The notes: a model not told the origin generated them from the sequence alone. 64,000 bases of DNA from DALYLB01 sp033763135 (GCA_033763135.1 JANRKY010000184.1:42230-106229); one strand, 5' to 3'. Shown: positions 55,178-64,000, numbered from the stretch's first letter. Translations and numbers: made by a program.

Positions 55178-56203
55178 ATGGCGAGACACTGGGAGATTTT
55201 CAAAGCGGGGCAGCAGCCGGGCGACTATTTCAAAGACGCGCCCGTCGCGCCATTGTGGCGGCAGTTCGACGGCAAGATCGATCCCGCCTACGAGCAGGAC
55301 CCGGGCGGGACGACGCTGGAGAAGCGCGGCGGCGGATTTCAAACCGACGAGGAGGGGAAGATGGCGCGGATGATCAATGCCGCGCTTTGCCTGCGCCGGC
55401 CGCTGTTGATCACGGGCGAACCCGGTACGGGCAAATCGTCGATGATCTATGCGGTGGCGCATCAGTTGCAACTCGGCGAAGTGCTGAAATGGCCGATCAC
55501 TTCGCGCTCGACGTTGCAGCAGGGACTGTATCAGTACGATGCCATCGGCCGATTGCAGGAGGTGCAACTGCTGACGCTCGAAAAGCGCGAAGGCGGTGCG
55601 CAGCCGAAGATCGGGAAATACGTCACGCTCGGCCCACTGGGAACGGCGCTGTTGCCTGTCCGGCGGCCGCGGGCGTTGCTGATCGACGAGATCGACAAGA
55701 GCGATCTTGATCTGCCGAACGACCTGCTCCACGTCTTTGAGGATGGCGAGTTTGTCATCCCGGAACTCGAACGGCTGGATGATCCCGAGCCCGTCGTCGT
55801 CAAGGATGCCCATGGTCGCAACGTCTCGATCGAGCGCGGGCGCATACGCTGTCGCGAGTTTCCTTTCATCATCATGACGAGCAACGGCGAACGCGAATTT
55901 CCCGCGCCGTTTCTGCGCCGCTGTTTGCGCCTCGACATGCCGAAACCCGACGAGACGATTCTAACCGCGATCATCGAGGCCCGACTCGGCAGCGAGAGGA
56001 TGGCCCGGCGCGCGAAACGGCTCGTCGCCGACTTTCTCGATCGTAAGCAATCGAAGCGGCTCGCCACCGATCAACTGCTCAACGCCGTCTGCCTGCTCAA
56101 GGGGGCGGGCGGCATTCCGGCCGAAAATTCGGAAGAATACAAGGACCTGCTCAATGCCCTCTGGCGCGAGCTGTCGGGCACGCCCACAGGGCCGGAGCGC
56201 TGA
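55178..56203 (+). CDS. MoxR-type AAA+ ATPase of a ternary conflict system
   Basis: 341 residues. Walker A is GEPGTGKSS (80-88), Walker B is ALLIDEIDKS (166-175), sensor 1 is FIIMTSNGEREFP with the arginine finger in APFLRRC. The N-terminal region before residue 55 is extra compared with minimal MoxR proteins. It lies 62 bp after the caspase gene and 3 bp before the vWA-FGE gene. In MoxR/vWA pairs the ATPase acts as a chaperone-like switch on the vWA partner. Here it would couple sensing by the vWA-FGE protein to the caspase-VMAP effector. The role in this system is inferred from the gene set. Confidence 0.88.
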   Translation: MARHWEIFKAGQQPGDYFKDAPVAPLWRQFDGKIDPAYEQDPGGTTLEKRGGGFQTDEEGKMARMINAALCLRRPLLITGEPGTGKSSMIYAVAHQLQLGEVLKWPITSRSTLQQGLYQYDAIGRLQEVQLLTLEKREGGAQPKIGKYVTLGPLGTALLPVRRPRALLIDEIDKSDLDLPNDLLHVFEDGEFVIPELERLDDPEPVVVKDAHGRNVSIERGRIRCREFPFIIMTSNGEREFPAPFLRRCLRLDMPKPDETILTAIIEARLGSERMARRAKRLVADFLDRKQSKRLATDQLLNAVCLLKGAGGIPAENSEEYKDLLNALWRELSGTPTGPER

Positions 56204-56206
56204 GCG

Positions 56207-58693
56207 ATGTTCGAAACCCTGCTCGACAAGCTGCAAAAGGCCGGCATGGAGATCGACGCCGTCGAACTGGCCGAAGCCTTGTGGATCGCCCAGCGAGCTC
56301 CGCGCACGGCGCGCGCCGGAACGCGAGAACGCGTTGGCCGGCAGACGCCCGCGGATGAGCCGCAACGGCGAAAAAAGGTCGCGCCGACGCCGGAGGCCGC
56401 AACCGATGCGGATCCTGAATCCCGCGCGATGACCGCCTACGATAAAAGCCAGGCGGGAGACGAGGGGATTCCCGCGACCGAGTTTCTGCTGCCGGCCGCC
56501 GCGCCGCTTTCGCAGGCATCGGCCGCCGCCATCGGCCGCGCGCTTCGCCCGCTCGCGCGGCGCCGTCCCTCGAACCGCGAGCGCGTCTTCGATGAAGCCG
56601 CCACAGCCAATGCCTCCGGCGAGACGGGCTTCGCAACGCCCGTCTTTCGTCCCGCGTCGGAGCGCTGGTTTTCGGTCGCCGTGGTGATGGAAGAGACCGC
56701 CTCGATGACGGTCTGGCAGGAGCTCGCCGAAGAACTCGAACGCCTCTTCGCGCGCCACGGCGGATTCAACGGCGCGACCCGCTGGCGGCTGCGGTTCGAG
56801 CGCGACGGCGAATGGTTGATCGGTCCGCGCGCCCGCCAGCCGATCGACCATCTGCATCGCCTCGGCGAACGCCAGTTGATTCTTCTGCTGACCGATGGCT
56901 CTTCCTCGCGATGGGAAGATGGTCGCATGTCCGCCGTGCTCCATCGCTGGGGCCGCGTCTGCCCGGTCGTCCTCGCGCAGGTCGTCCCCGAACGTGCCTG
57001 GTCGCACACGCGCCTCGGCGTTCCTTCGGCGCTGATCCGGGCCCACCAACCCGGCGGACGGAACAGCGACCTCTCGCAAACGCCTCGTTCGGAATGGAGC
57101 CGCCCGCCAAAGGATGGCCTCCCCTTTCCCGTCGTCGCTCTCGATCCGGATCTGATCGCCGAATGGGCCGCGATGCTAATGCATCCCGGCATTCATTTCA
57201 CCGCCGTTCCGATCGCGCCGCCGCAGAAAACGGAGAAGAAGAAGACCGGAGCCGCCAGGTCCGCCCCGCGGGCTCCCTCGCCCCGCGAACGCCTCGATCT
57301 CTTTCGACGCCGCGTCTCGCCCGACGCTTTCACGCTAGCGATCCTGCTCTCGTTCATGCCCCTGACGCTGCCCGTCATGCGCACCGTGCAGGCCGCCCGA
57401 TTACGCGACGCGTCGCCTTCGCTTCTCTCCGAACTTCTTCTGGGCGGCCTCCTGCGCCGCCTCGACCCCGGCGCTCCCATCGATGATCCCGACACGCTCC
57501 GCTTCGATTTTCACGACGGCTTGCGCGAACTCCTCAACCCCCTGATTGCCCGCGATGAGATCGTTTCCCTCTTTCACCTCATCGCCGATCATATTTCCCG
57601 TCTCACCGGCGAACGCTATACGATCTCCGCACTCATCCCCTATCTCAAGGGCGAAAAACGCCTGCCGCACGCAGACGCCCGCCCCTTCGCCCAATTCTTT
57701 CGCGACGGCCTCCGCCGCATCGGCTGGCGCCACGTCCTCCCCTTCGACGAGATCAACCTGGATGCGCCACGCCGCGATGGCCCCGCACTCGCTCCCTTCT
57801 CCTTCGAGACCATTCTTCTTGACGCCACAGGCAGGGAACTCGAACGGCGCTCGCTTCAGGCCCGCCAGTTCGTCGAACCGCTCGCCGACGACTTGGTTCT
57901 GGAAATGGTCGAAGTTCCCGGCGGGAGCTTCCTGATGGGGACGAATAAGAAAGATGTCGCAAAAGAGAAGAAAGAGATAGCTCGATATTACAAAGAGGGA
58001 GCAGACTGGATTGATTGGGAGTTGCCTCAGCACGAAGTGCGCGTGCCAGATTTCTACATCGGGAAATATCCGATCACGCAGAGACAATGGCGCGTGATCG
58101 CGGAGGATGCCTCGCTCAAAGTCGATCGGGATCTCGATCCGAATCCATCGCGTTTCAAAGGGAAGGACGATTCCGACGATCGCCCGGTGGAACAGGTGAG
58201 CTGGGAGGATGTGAAGGAGTTTTGCGCGCGGCTGACGAAGAAGACAGGGCGCGAATACCGCCTGCCGACCGAAGCCGAATGGGAGTATGCCTGCCGCGCG
58301 GGAACGACGACGCCGTTCGCCTTCGGAGAGACGATCACGCCCGAAGTCGTCAATTACGATGGCAAATCTCCATACGCAAAGGCGAAGAAGGGCAATAATC
58401 GTAATGAAACCATTCCCGTTGGCATCCTCGGCGTGGCCAACGCGTTCGGCCTGTACGATATGCACGGCAACGTCTGGGAATGGTGTGAGGATGTGTGGCA
58501 CTCGAACTATGAGGGAGCGCCGGCAGATGGCTCAGCTTGGTTGAGTGGCGGAGACTCAAGGCACCGGGTGCTTCGTGGCGGCTCGTGGGGCATTCGATCT
58601 ATCTATTGCCGCTCCGCCGTCCGCAGCCTTAATGATCCGGACGTCCGCAGCATCAGTTATGGTGTGCGCGTGGCGGTCGCGCGGGTTCCCTAG
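56207..58693 (+). CDS. vWA-like (SAV_2336-type) protein with C-terminal FGE/C-type-lectin domain; DGR target
   Basis: 828 residues, starting 3 bp after the MoxR stop. A disordered N-terminal part is followed by the vWA-like domain (about 150-330): RWFSVAVVMEETASMTVWQE, LILLLTDGSSSRWEDG. The usual MIDAS Asp is Glu. A helical part (about 365-545) links to a formylglycine-generating-enzyme-like domain (about 560-828): MVEVPGGSFLMG, YRLPTEAEWEYACRAGTTTP, YDMHGNVWEWCEDVW, HRVLRGGSWG. Such domains carry the variable surface in many diversity-generating retroelement targets. The last 40 codons (58564-58682) are a variable repeat; ten of these codons differ from the template. It is probably the sensor of the ternary system, with ligand binding tuned by hypermutation. 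Confidence 0.88.
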   Translation: MFETLLDKLQKAGMEIDAVELAEALWIAQRAPRTARAGTRERVGRQTPADEPQRRKKVAPTPEAATDADPESRAMTAYDKSQAGDEGIPATEFLLPAAAPLSQASAAAIGRALRPLARRRPSNRERVFDEAATANASGETGFATPVFRPASERWFSVAVVMEETASMTVWQELAEELERLFARHGGFNGATRWRLRFERDGEWLIGPRARQPIDHLHRLGERQLILLLTDGSSSRWEDGRMSAVLHRWGRVCPVVLAQVVPERAWSHTRLGVPSALIRAHQPGGRNSDLSQTPRSEWSRPPKDGLPFPVVALDPDLIAEWAAMLMHPGIHFTAVPIAPPQKTEKKKTGAARSAPRAPSPRERLDLFRRRVSPDAFTLAILLSFMPLTLPVMRTVQAARLRDASPSLLSELLLGGLLRRLDPGAPIDDPDTLRFDFHDGLRELLNPLIARDEIVSLFHLIADHISRLTGERYTISALIPYLKGEKRLPHADARPFAQFFRDGLRRIGWRHVLPFDEINLDAPRRDGPALAPFSFETILLDATGRELERRSLQARQFVEPLADDLVLEMVEVPGGSFLMGTNKKDVAKEKKEIARYYKEGADWIDWELPQHEVRVPDFYIGKYPITQRQWRVIAEDASLKVDRDLDPNPSRFKGKDDSDDRPVEQVSWEDVKEFCARLTKKTGREYRLPTEAEWEYACRAGTTTPFAFGETITPEVVNYDGKSPYAKAKKGNNRNETIPVGILGVANAFGLYDMHGNVWEWCEDVWHSNYEGAPADGSAWLSGGDSRHRVLRGGSWGIRSIYCRSAVRSLNDPDVRSISYGVRVAVARVP
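58564..58682 (+). other. DGR variable repeat (VR)
   Basis: 119 bp at the 3' end of the FGE domain gene. It aligns without gaps to 58871-58989 with 11 mismatches, at 58593, 58596, 58604, 58619, 58620, 58626, 58629, 58644, 58650, 58656 and 58658. Each is an A in the template: six read T and five read G here, none reads C. They change ten codons (template Asn, Gln, His or Asp to Ile, Arg, Tyr, Val, Ser or Leu). The GC-rich last 23 bp (from about 58660) are unchanged and probably act as the initiation-of-homing site. Confidence 0.95.
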
Positions 58694-58807
58694 CCCTTGG
58701 CTCTGTTGCCCTTTTGCCCTTTGCCCTGTCCCCTTTGGGAGCGAAGCGGAGCGGAGCGGCATGAAAAAATTTTTTTGGGGTCTGGATTTATTAGAAAATT
58801 GAGTGTG

Positions 58808-58813
58808 TATAAA
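58808..58813 (+). promoter_or_regulatory. Possible -10 box for the template-repeat RNA
   Basis: TATAAA sits in an AT-rich pocket (58765-58815) between VR and TR. A start near 58820 would give an RNA that covers the template repeat. A GATTTA 17 bp upstream is a weak -35. Confidence 0.35.
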
Positions 58814-58870
58814 AGCTGTCGCAAGAGATTTCGTCGTTCTCTTTGAGGCGGCGGATTGGGGCACGCCACT

Positions 58871-58989
58871 CCGGGTGCTTCGTGGCGGCTCGTGGGGCAA
58901 TCAATCTATCAATTGCCGCTCCGCCAACCGCAACCATAATGATCCGGACGACCGCAACATCAATAATGGTGTGCGCGTGGCGGTCGCGC
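58871..58989 (+). ncRNA. DGR template repeat (TR)
   Basis: 119 bp, 307 bp downstream of the variable repeat on the same strand. It is rich in AAC/AAT (Asn) codons, which is typical because adenine is the mutated base. It has 24 adenines in this stretch, 11 of which differ in VR. All non-adenine positions are identical. Just past the end (from 58990) the two repeats diverge at a few non-adenine bases, as expected for IMH versus IMH*. In a working DGR its RNA is copied by an error-prone reverse transcriptase and pasted into VR. The frame that runs through it (58803-59234) is not considered a protein gene. Confidence 0.93.
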
Positions 58990-59153
58990 TGACTCCCGAT
59001 TGCCGGAACTGTTGGAAGGGATTCCACGGGCGTGCATCCAGGGAGCCCAGAGCGTGGTCCAGCGAAGCGAGCGATTGCTTCCGAATATCAAGAGAGCCTG
59101 GGCGGGCTGGTAGGCTGCTTACGGGCGGTTCGAACGTCAGTTCAGGCTCGCCT

Positions 59154-59289
59154 CTAAATCAGAACAAGAAACAATCGGACAGGAGAACTCAACCACGGGG
59201 GACACGGGGGGCACGGGGCCCCGATAATGATTGATCCCCGTGCTCCCCGTGGTTGAGTACCCGTCCGAATGTTTCCTGGTCCTATTTAG
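59154..59289. repeat. Palindromic element with CACGGGG core
   Basis: Outer arms of 27 bp (CTAAATCAGAACAAGAAACA onward, and its near-complement ending at 59289) enclose an inverted core: CTCAACCACGGGG (59188) and CCCCGTGGTTGAG (ending 59257). The outer arms match those around the 98-bp palindrome at 50285-50454, although the cores are unrelated. It lies between TR and the Avd remnant. Confidence 0.8.
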
Positions 59290-59298
59290 ATCCCATCG

Positions 59299-59499
59299 AT
59301 GAAGAAACCTGCCGCGGCGGAATTGCCGATCATTCAAAAGACCTACGATCTGATCCTCTGGTATGTGCCGCAGTTGAATCGTCTGCCGCGCGATCACAAG
59401 TTCATGCTGGGAAATCGATTGATCGAGGGGCTGTATGAGCTGCTCGATGGATTGATTCGTGCCGCGAGTTTCCAACTCGCGCGTGACGCGAGTTTTTAA
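59299..59499 (+). pseudogene. avd: Avd (DGR accessory variability determinant), truncated
   Basis: 66 codons from ATG 59299. ELPIIQKTYDLILWYVPQLN, then RLPRDHKFMLGNRLIEGLYE, LLDGLIRA is the N-terminal half of the four-helix-bundle Avd protein found with DGR reverse transcriptases. Family members are about 110-130 residues. Here, after about 55 residues, the frame runs into ACTCGCG palindromic repeats at 59459 and stops 11-12 codons later with repeat-derived sequence (ASFQLARDASF). No remaining C-terminal half can be found after the repeats. It is probably inactive, unless a half-length protein still binds the reverse transcriptase. Confidence 0.8.
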
Positions 59500-59966
59500 C
59501 TCGCGTCGGCTTGCGGGAGCGAGTTTTTCTGATGCGAACGGATTTTGGGGTCGGGCCCGCGGTATTTGCAGAATATGCACGCCCATCTCTCGCGCCAGAG
59601 GCGCGGGAGGAGATTAGCCGGTGGTGGAGCGAAGCGGAACCACCGGTGGGCATGGGAAAAGAGCCGCGTCCCGGAGGGACGCCAGACAAGCGTTCCGCAT
59701 CCCGGAGATCCCGGTTCCGGCGCCCCTGCCGGGGCGCAATCTTGCGGCGAACGATACCGGTGGTTCCGCTTCGCTTCACCACCGGCTAATCTCCCGTCGC
59801 GCCTCCGGCGCTCAAAGAACGCGACGACATCTACTTTTCGAAGAACATCGCCGCCGGGCGTAAAACCAGCACGACCACAAAATCCGTTAGCAACAGGAGT
59901 TTTTCTTCTCGCGGCACGCGCGAGTAGGAAACTCGCGGCACGCGCGAGTAGGAAACTCGCGGCACG
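59459..59966. repeat. Nested inverted repeats that cut avd
   Basis: The left block (59459-59504) has CCGCGAGTTT and AACTCGCG units. The right block (59896-59966) has the inverse, including two tandem copies of GCACGCGCGAGTAGGAAACT. Inside lies a second inverted repeat, GAGATTAGCCGGTGG onward (59610-59646) and its complement (59757-59793), with further pairing outside. No gene is seen in this 480-bp stretch. The place where a DGR reverse transcriptase would be expected is filled by these repeats and then by the response regulator gene. Confidence 0.85.
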
Positions 59967-59981
59967 TCGTCGATGCCTTAT

Positions 59982-61346
<1,365 letters not shown>

Positions 61347-61350
61347 AGGG

Positions 61351-62565
61351 TCATTCGTAATGCAGGGCCTCCGCCGGTTGCACTGTAGTCGCCAGGCGGC
61401 TCGGATACAACCCGCAGAGAATCGTCACGGCATAGATTACGGCCAGCGAAACCGCGATGCTGATGGCATAGACGCGCGGCGTCGCGAAGCCGAGCAGATT
61501 GAGCAGCGGGAACTGGACGACGACGAGCACGCCGACGAGCAGGCCGGCGCTCGCCGTGATCAGCAGTTCGCCGAGAATCTGTCGATAGATCCGCTGTCGC
61601 GTGGCCCCCTTGGCGCGCCGCAGTCCGATCTCGTGGGTGCGCTGTGTGACATTCTGCCAGAGGACGCCGAGCAGGCCGAGCGCGACCATCAGCAGCAGAA
61701 AGCCCGCGACGATCGCGAAGCCGGCCATCGGCACGAGATATTCCTGATGCATGGCTTTGCGAAGCTGCGGCATCGGCTTGATCTTGAGCGACCAGTCCTT
61801 CGCTTCCGATTCGAGCCGCGCGACGATCTTCTCTTCGAGTTCGGGGCGCGTGCCGGGACGCATGCGCGCGAGCAGCACCTCGGGCGGGAAGGATTTCGCG
61901 TCGGTGAAATTCTGCCGATAGAAGATCACGCCGCGCGGATCGGAGAACTCGCCCTTGCTGCGGAAATCCTCGATCACGCCGATGACGCGCTCTTCCTCCT
62001 CCTTCTCCCCCTTGTCGTCAGTGTTCGCTGTGTTTTTGCCGATCGGGTCTTCGTCGCCGAAGAGCGCGCGCGCCATGAGCTGGTTGATGACCACCGGCTT
62101 GTAATGGGTCACGCCGTCGTCGGCCTTGCTGAACCAGCGGCCGCGCAGAAGCCGGAGGCCGAGCGTGTCGGCGAGTTCATCGGTCGCCTGGTTGGCGCCG
62201 ACGGAGAGGCGCGTGCCGTCCTTGAGCTTGCGGTCGGTCGTCCAGTCCGAATGCAGATATGGCCCGAGCGAAGCCCCCGCCGCGCTCTCGACCTCGCCGA
62301 ACTCCCGCAGCGCCGCCAGCAGCCGCTTCGCGGTCTCCAGGTTGGCGGCTTCGCTGTCCGCGCCCGGCGCGCGCCGCGGCTGGCTCAGTTGAATCGTCCA
62401 GATATTCTCGTATTGAAATCCGAGCGGCGCCCGATAATTGTTCGCGTAATAGACCGCCAGCACGGTCACCGCGAATACGACCAGAAACGAAAAGAAGATC
62501 TCCAGCGTGATCAGAAAATTCACCCGCTTGCGATTCCAGACCAGTTTGCACAGATGTTTGAGCAT
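61351..62565 (-). CDS. ABC transporter permease, MacB/FtsX type
   Basis: 404 residues. One N-terminal helix (VNFLITLEIFFSFLVVFAVT), a periplasmic MacB-like domain of about 230 residues, then three C-terminal helices with LGVLWQNVTQRTHEIGLRRA, the E-I-G-x-R-x-A-x-G motif that contacts the ATPase. It would work with an ABC ATPase in exporting or mechanotransmitting a substrate across the envelope. It overlaps functionally with the next permease gene upstream and is followed by the response regulator 4 bp later. No ATPase is in the window, and it may be encoded beyond the right edge. Confidence 0.9.
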   Translation of the reverse strand: MLKHLCKLVWNRKRVNFLITLEIFFSFLVVFAVTVLAVYYANNYRAPLGFQYENIWTIQLSQPRRAPGADSEAANLETAKRLLAALREFGEVESAAGASLGPYLHSDWTTDRKLKDGTRLSVGANQATDELADTLGLRLLRGRWFSKADDGVTHYKPVVINQLMARALFGDEDPIGKNTANTDDKGEKEEEERVIGVIEDFRSKGEFSDPRGVIFYRQNFTDAKSFPPEVLLARMRPGTRPELEEKIVARLESEAKDWSLKIKPMPQLRKAMHQEYLVPMAGFAIVAGFLLLMVALGLLGVLWQNVTQRTHEIGLRRAKGATRQRIYRQILGELLITASAGLLVGVLVVVQFPLLNLLGFATPRVYAISIAVSLAVIYAVTILCGLYPSRLATTVQPAEALHYE

Positions 62566-62583
62566 GACGATCCTCCGTTGTCG

Positions 62584-62732
62584 GCATGTAGTCCCGCCTT
62601 CAGGCGGCCTCTATCTTTCTATTTCAATCTCCCCATCAGATCGACGTTTCGCGTGAAAAAAGAGCCAGAGACGCCCGGCCGCCTGACGGCGGGACTACAT
62701 GCAAAAGGCCGCCTGAAGGCGGGACTACATGC
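62584..62732. repeat. CCGCCTTCAGGCGG-type repeats between permease genes
   Basis: One left arm GCATGTAGTCCCGCCTTCAG (from 62584) and two tandem right arms, GGCCGCCTGACGGCGGGACT (62677-62702) and GGCCGCCTGAAGGCGGGACT (62707-62732). The second right arm may be a later duplication. It is the same family as 45015-45310. Confidence 0.85.
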
Positions 62733-62751
62733 GGAGCTCCAATCGCAAAAT

Positions 62752-63993
62752 TCATTGCCGCAAGGCCTCGACCGGATGGAGCCGCGACATCTTCCAGGCC
62801 GGATAGACGCCCGAGAGCAGGCCGAAGAAGACGGCCGTTGCGAGTCCATAGAGAAAGACGCGTCCATTGAGCTGGAAATCGGCATAGGGGAACCAGCCGC
62901 TGTCGGTGATCCAGGCGAGCACGAGCCGCGACAGGGCGAAGCCGATCGCGCCGCCGATCAGCGTCAGCAGTACGTTCTCGACGATGAACTGCCCGACGAG
63001 CGTCCACGAAGACGCGCCGAAGGCCTTGCGCACGCCGATCTCGCCGGCGCGCTCCATGATGCGGCTGACGTTGAGGTTGATCAGGTTGATGGTCGGCAGC
63101 AGCAGAAAGAGCAGCATCGCGGCGAAGAGCAGAACGAGCGCCCGGTTCGGCCGGCTGACTTCGCGCGTGCGGGTTCCCGTGAGGTCGCGCGACATGTGCT
63201 CGAAATAGGTTTCGGCGTGCGCCGATGTCTCGTTGTAGCGCGTCGGATCGGGATACTCGATCTTTTGAAGCCGCGCCTGAAACTCCTCGCGGATCATCGG
63301 AAAATCGGCCGCGGAGCGGGCCAGATAGAGCGCGATGAAGCCGCCCAGCAACTGATCGCGATAGGCGTTCGTCTTATGCGTGCTGATCGGAACCCAGACG
63401 TCCGAGAACGAATAGCGGCGCAGAAACGGCACGTTCGCCACCACGCCGACGACGCGGAATCGCTGTCCATCGACCTCGATCGTCCGGCCCACGGCCGCGT
63501 CCGCGCCGAAGAGCTTTCGCCGCGTCGCGTCGTTGATGACGGCCACAAAGGCGGCGTTCTTTTCATCCTCGGCCGTGAACGGCGCCCCTTCGAGAAACGC
63601 GTACTCCATGATCTCCCAGAACGCGCCGTCGTTTCGCTTGAGATAGAACTCGTTCTTCTGGCCGTTCTGGTACGAGATCACCGGCTGCGGTTCGGTCGAG
63701 AGCGACATCTTTTCGACGCCGGGCAGGTCGCTCGCGTAGCGGGTGAAGAACTTGTATCCGCCGGGGCTGCTCCAGGTGCTGTCGCCGTCCCGCGTGCGCA
63801 TCTCCATGTGATAGACGCCCAGCGTCCGATCCTGCTTGTTCTCCGGCGGCATGCGGCCGAACATCTGGTCCAGCATCGCCACCGCGACCATCAGCACCAC
63901 CAGCGTGAAGCTGATCGCGAAGAGACTGATGAAGGTGACGAACTTTCTTCGCAGGAAGACCTTGAACGCGATCTTGAGATAGTTCTTCAGCAT
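62752..63993 (-). CDS. ABC transporter permease, MacB/FtsX type
   Basis: 413 residues from ATG 63993. An N-terminal helix (FVTFISLFAISFTLVVLMVA) is followed by a large periplasmic domain (about 45-275) and three C-terminal helices, with INLNVSRIMERAGEIGVRKA before the second, the conserved E-I-G-x-R-K-A-x-G coupling motif, and GLLSGVYPAWKMSRLHPVEA at the end. It pairs with the permease gene downstream as two unlike half-permeases. The ATPase and any membrane-fusion partner would lie outside the window on the right. It is complete: both ends are inside the window. Confidence 0.9.
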   Translation of the reverse strand: MLKNYLKIAFKVFLRRKFVTFISLFAISFTLVVLMVAVAMLDQMFGRMPPENKQDRTLGVYHMEMRTRDGDSTWSSPGGYKFFTRYASDLPGVEKMSLSTEPQPVISYQNGQKNEFYLKRNDGAFWEIMEYAFLEGAPFTAEDEKNAAFVAVINDATRRKLFGADAAVGRTIEVDGQRFRVVGVVANVPFLRRYSFSDVWVPISTHKTNAYRDQLLGGFIALYLARSAADFPMIREEFQARLQKIEYPDPTRYNETSAHAETYFEHMSRDLTGTRTREVSRPNRALVLLFAAMLLFLLLPTINLINLNVSRIMERAGEIGVRKAFGASSWTLVGQFIVENVLLTLIGGAIGFALSRLVLAWITDSGWFPYADFQLNGRVFLYGLATAVFFGLLSGVYPAWKMSRLHPVEALRQ

Positions 63994-64000
63994 GACTTTT

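Noticed and set aside
58803..59234. A 143-codon frame that runs through the template repeat
   Set aside because: Its only recognisable part is the template copy of the FGE tail. The rest is low-quality sequence running into a palindromic element. The region works as an RNA template.
59908..59966. CRISPR array from the tandem GCACGCGCGAGTAGGAAACT repeats
   Set aside because: There are only two tandem units with no unique spacers, and they are part of a larger inverted repeat.

Overview
The window reads as part of a high-GC soil or aquatic bacterial chromosome, most likely Acidobacteriota. The best pointer is the 2.1-kresidue secreted protein at 31003-37314, which ends in the C-terminal domain (TIGR03437 type) expanded in Solibacter-like acidobacteria. 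Supporting signs are a Ser/Thr kinase with an N-terminal zinc ribbon, a DUF1501/DUF1549 pair, an OPT transporter and many palindromic intergenic repeats. The taxonomy is an inference from protein families.

Region 1 (1-20720, all minus strand) is one long exopolysaccharide locus read from about 20.7 kb towards 1. In order of transcription it holds a small membrane-tailed secreted protein, a Wzz-type chain-length protein, a CpsD-like ATPase with an altered P-loop, a polyprenyl-phosphate sugar transferase, a Wza-type export protein, a small HTH protein, a polysaccharide deacetylase, a GT2 glycosyltransferase, a heparinase II/III-like lyase, UDP-GlcNAc 2-epimerase, a GDP-mannose/UDP-glucose-type dehydrogenase, a Wzx flippase, a Wzy/O-antigen ligase, a PaaK/CapK-like adenylating enzyme, a DUF362 protein and two GT4 glycosyltransferases. 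Together these form a Wzx/Wzy-type polymer pathway with extra modification enzymes. An AT-richer leader of about 0.9 kb lies upstream.

Region 2 (21.6-52.98 kb) is ordinary chromosome: CoA-transferase, OPT transporter, kinase and HtrA protease, RNase P RNA, TPR protein, the giant NHL/BACON protein, malQ and a type I pullulanase, a methyltransferase, two glycosyltransferases, DUF1501/DUF1549, a class II aldolase, a lipid kinase and a histidine kinase. Several unrelated families of palindromic repeats sit between these genes, some nested inside one another, including three 98-bp elements.

Region 3 (53.2-59.97 kb, plus strand) is the most interesting part. Three genes form a ternary conflict (defence-like) system: a caspase-type peptidase fused to a VMAP-type C-terminus, a MoxR AAA+ ATPase, and a vWA-like protein ending in a formylglycine-generating-enzyme (C-type-lectin) fold. 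The last 119 bp of the third gene are a diversity-generating-retroelement variable repeat. A template repeat lies 307 bp downstream. The two differ at 11 positions, and all 11 are adenines in the template. An Avd gene follows but is cut short by palindromic repeats, and no reverse transcriptase is visible. The likely picture is a defence switch whose sensor was, or still is in trans, hypermutated.

Region 4 (59.98-63.99 kb, minus strand) has two MacB/FtsX-type permeases and a sigma-54 response regulator. Their probable partner kinase lies on the far side of region 3 on the same strand, which suggests that region 3 was inserted into that operon.
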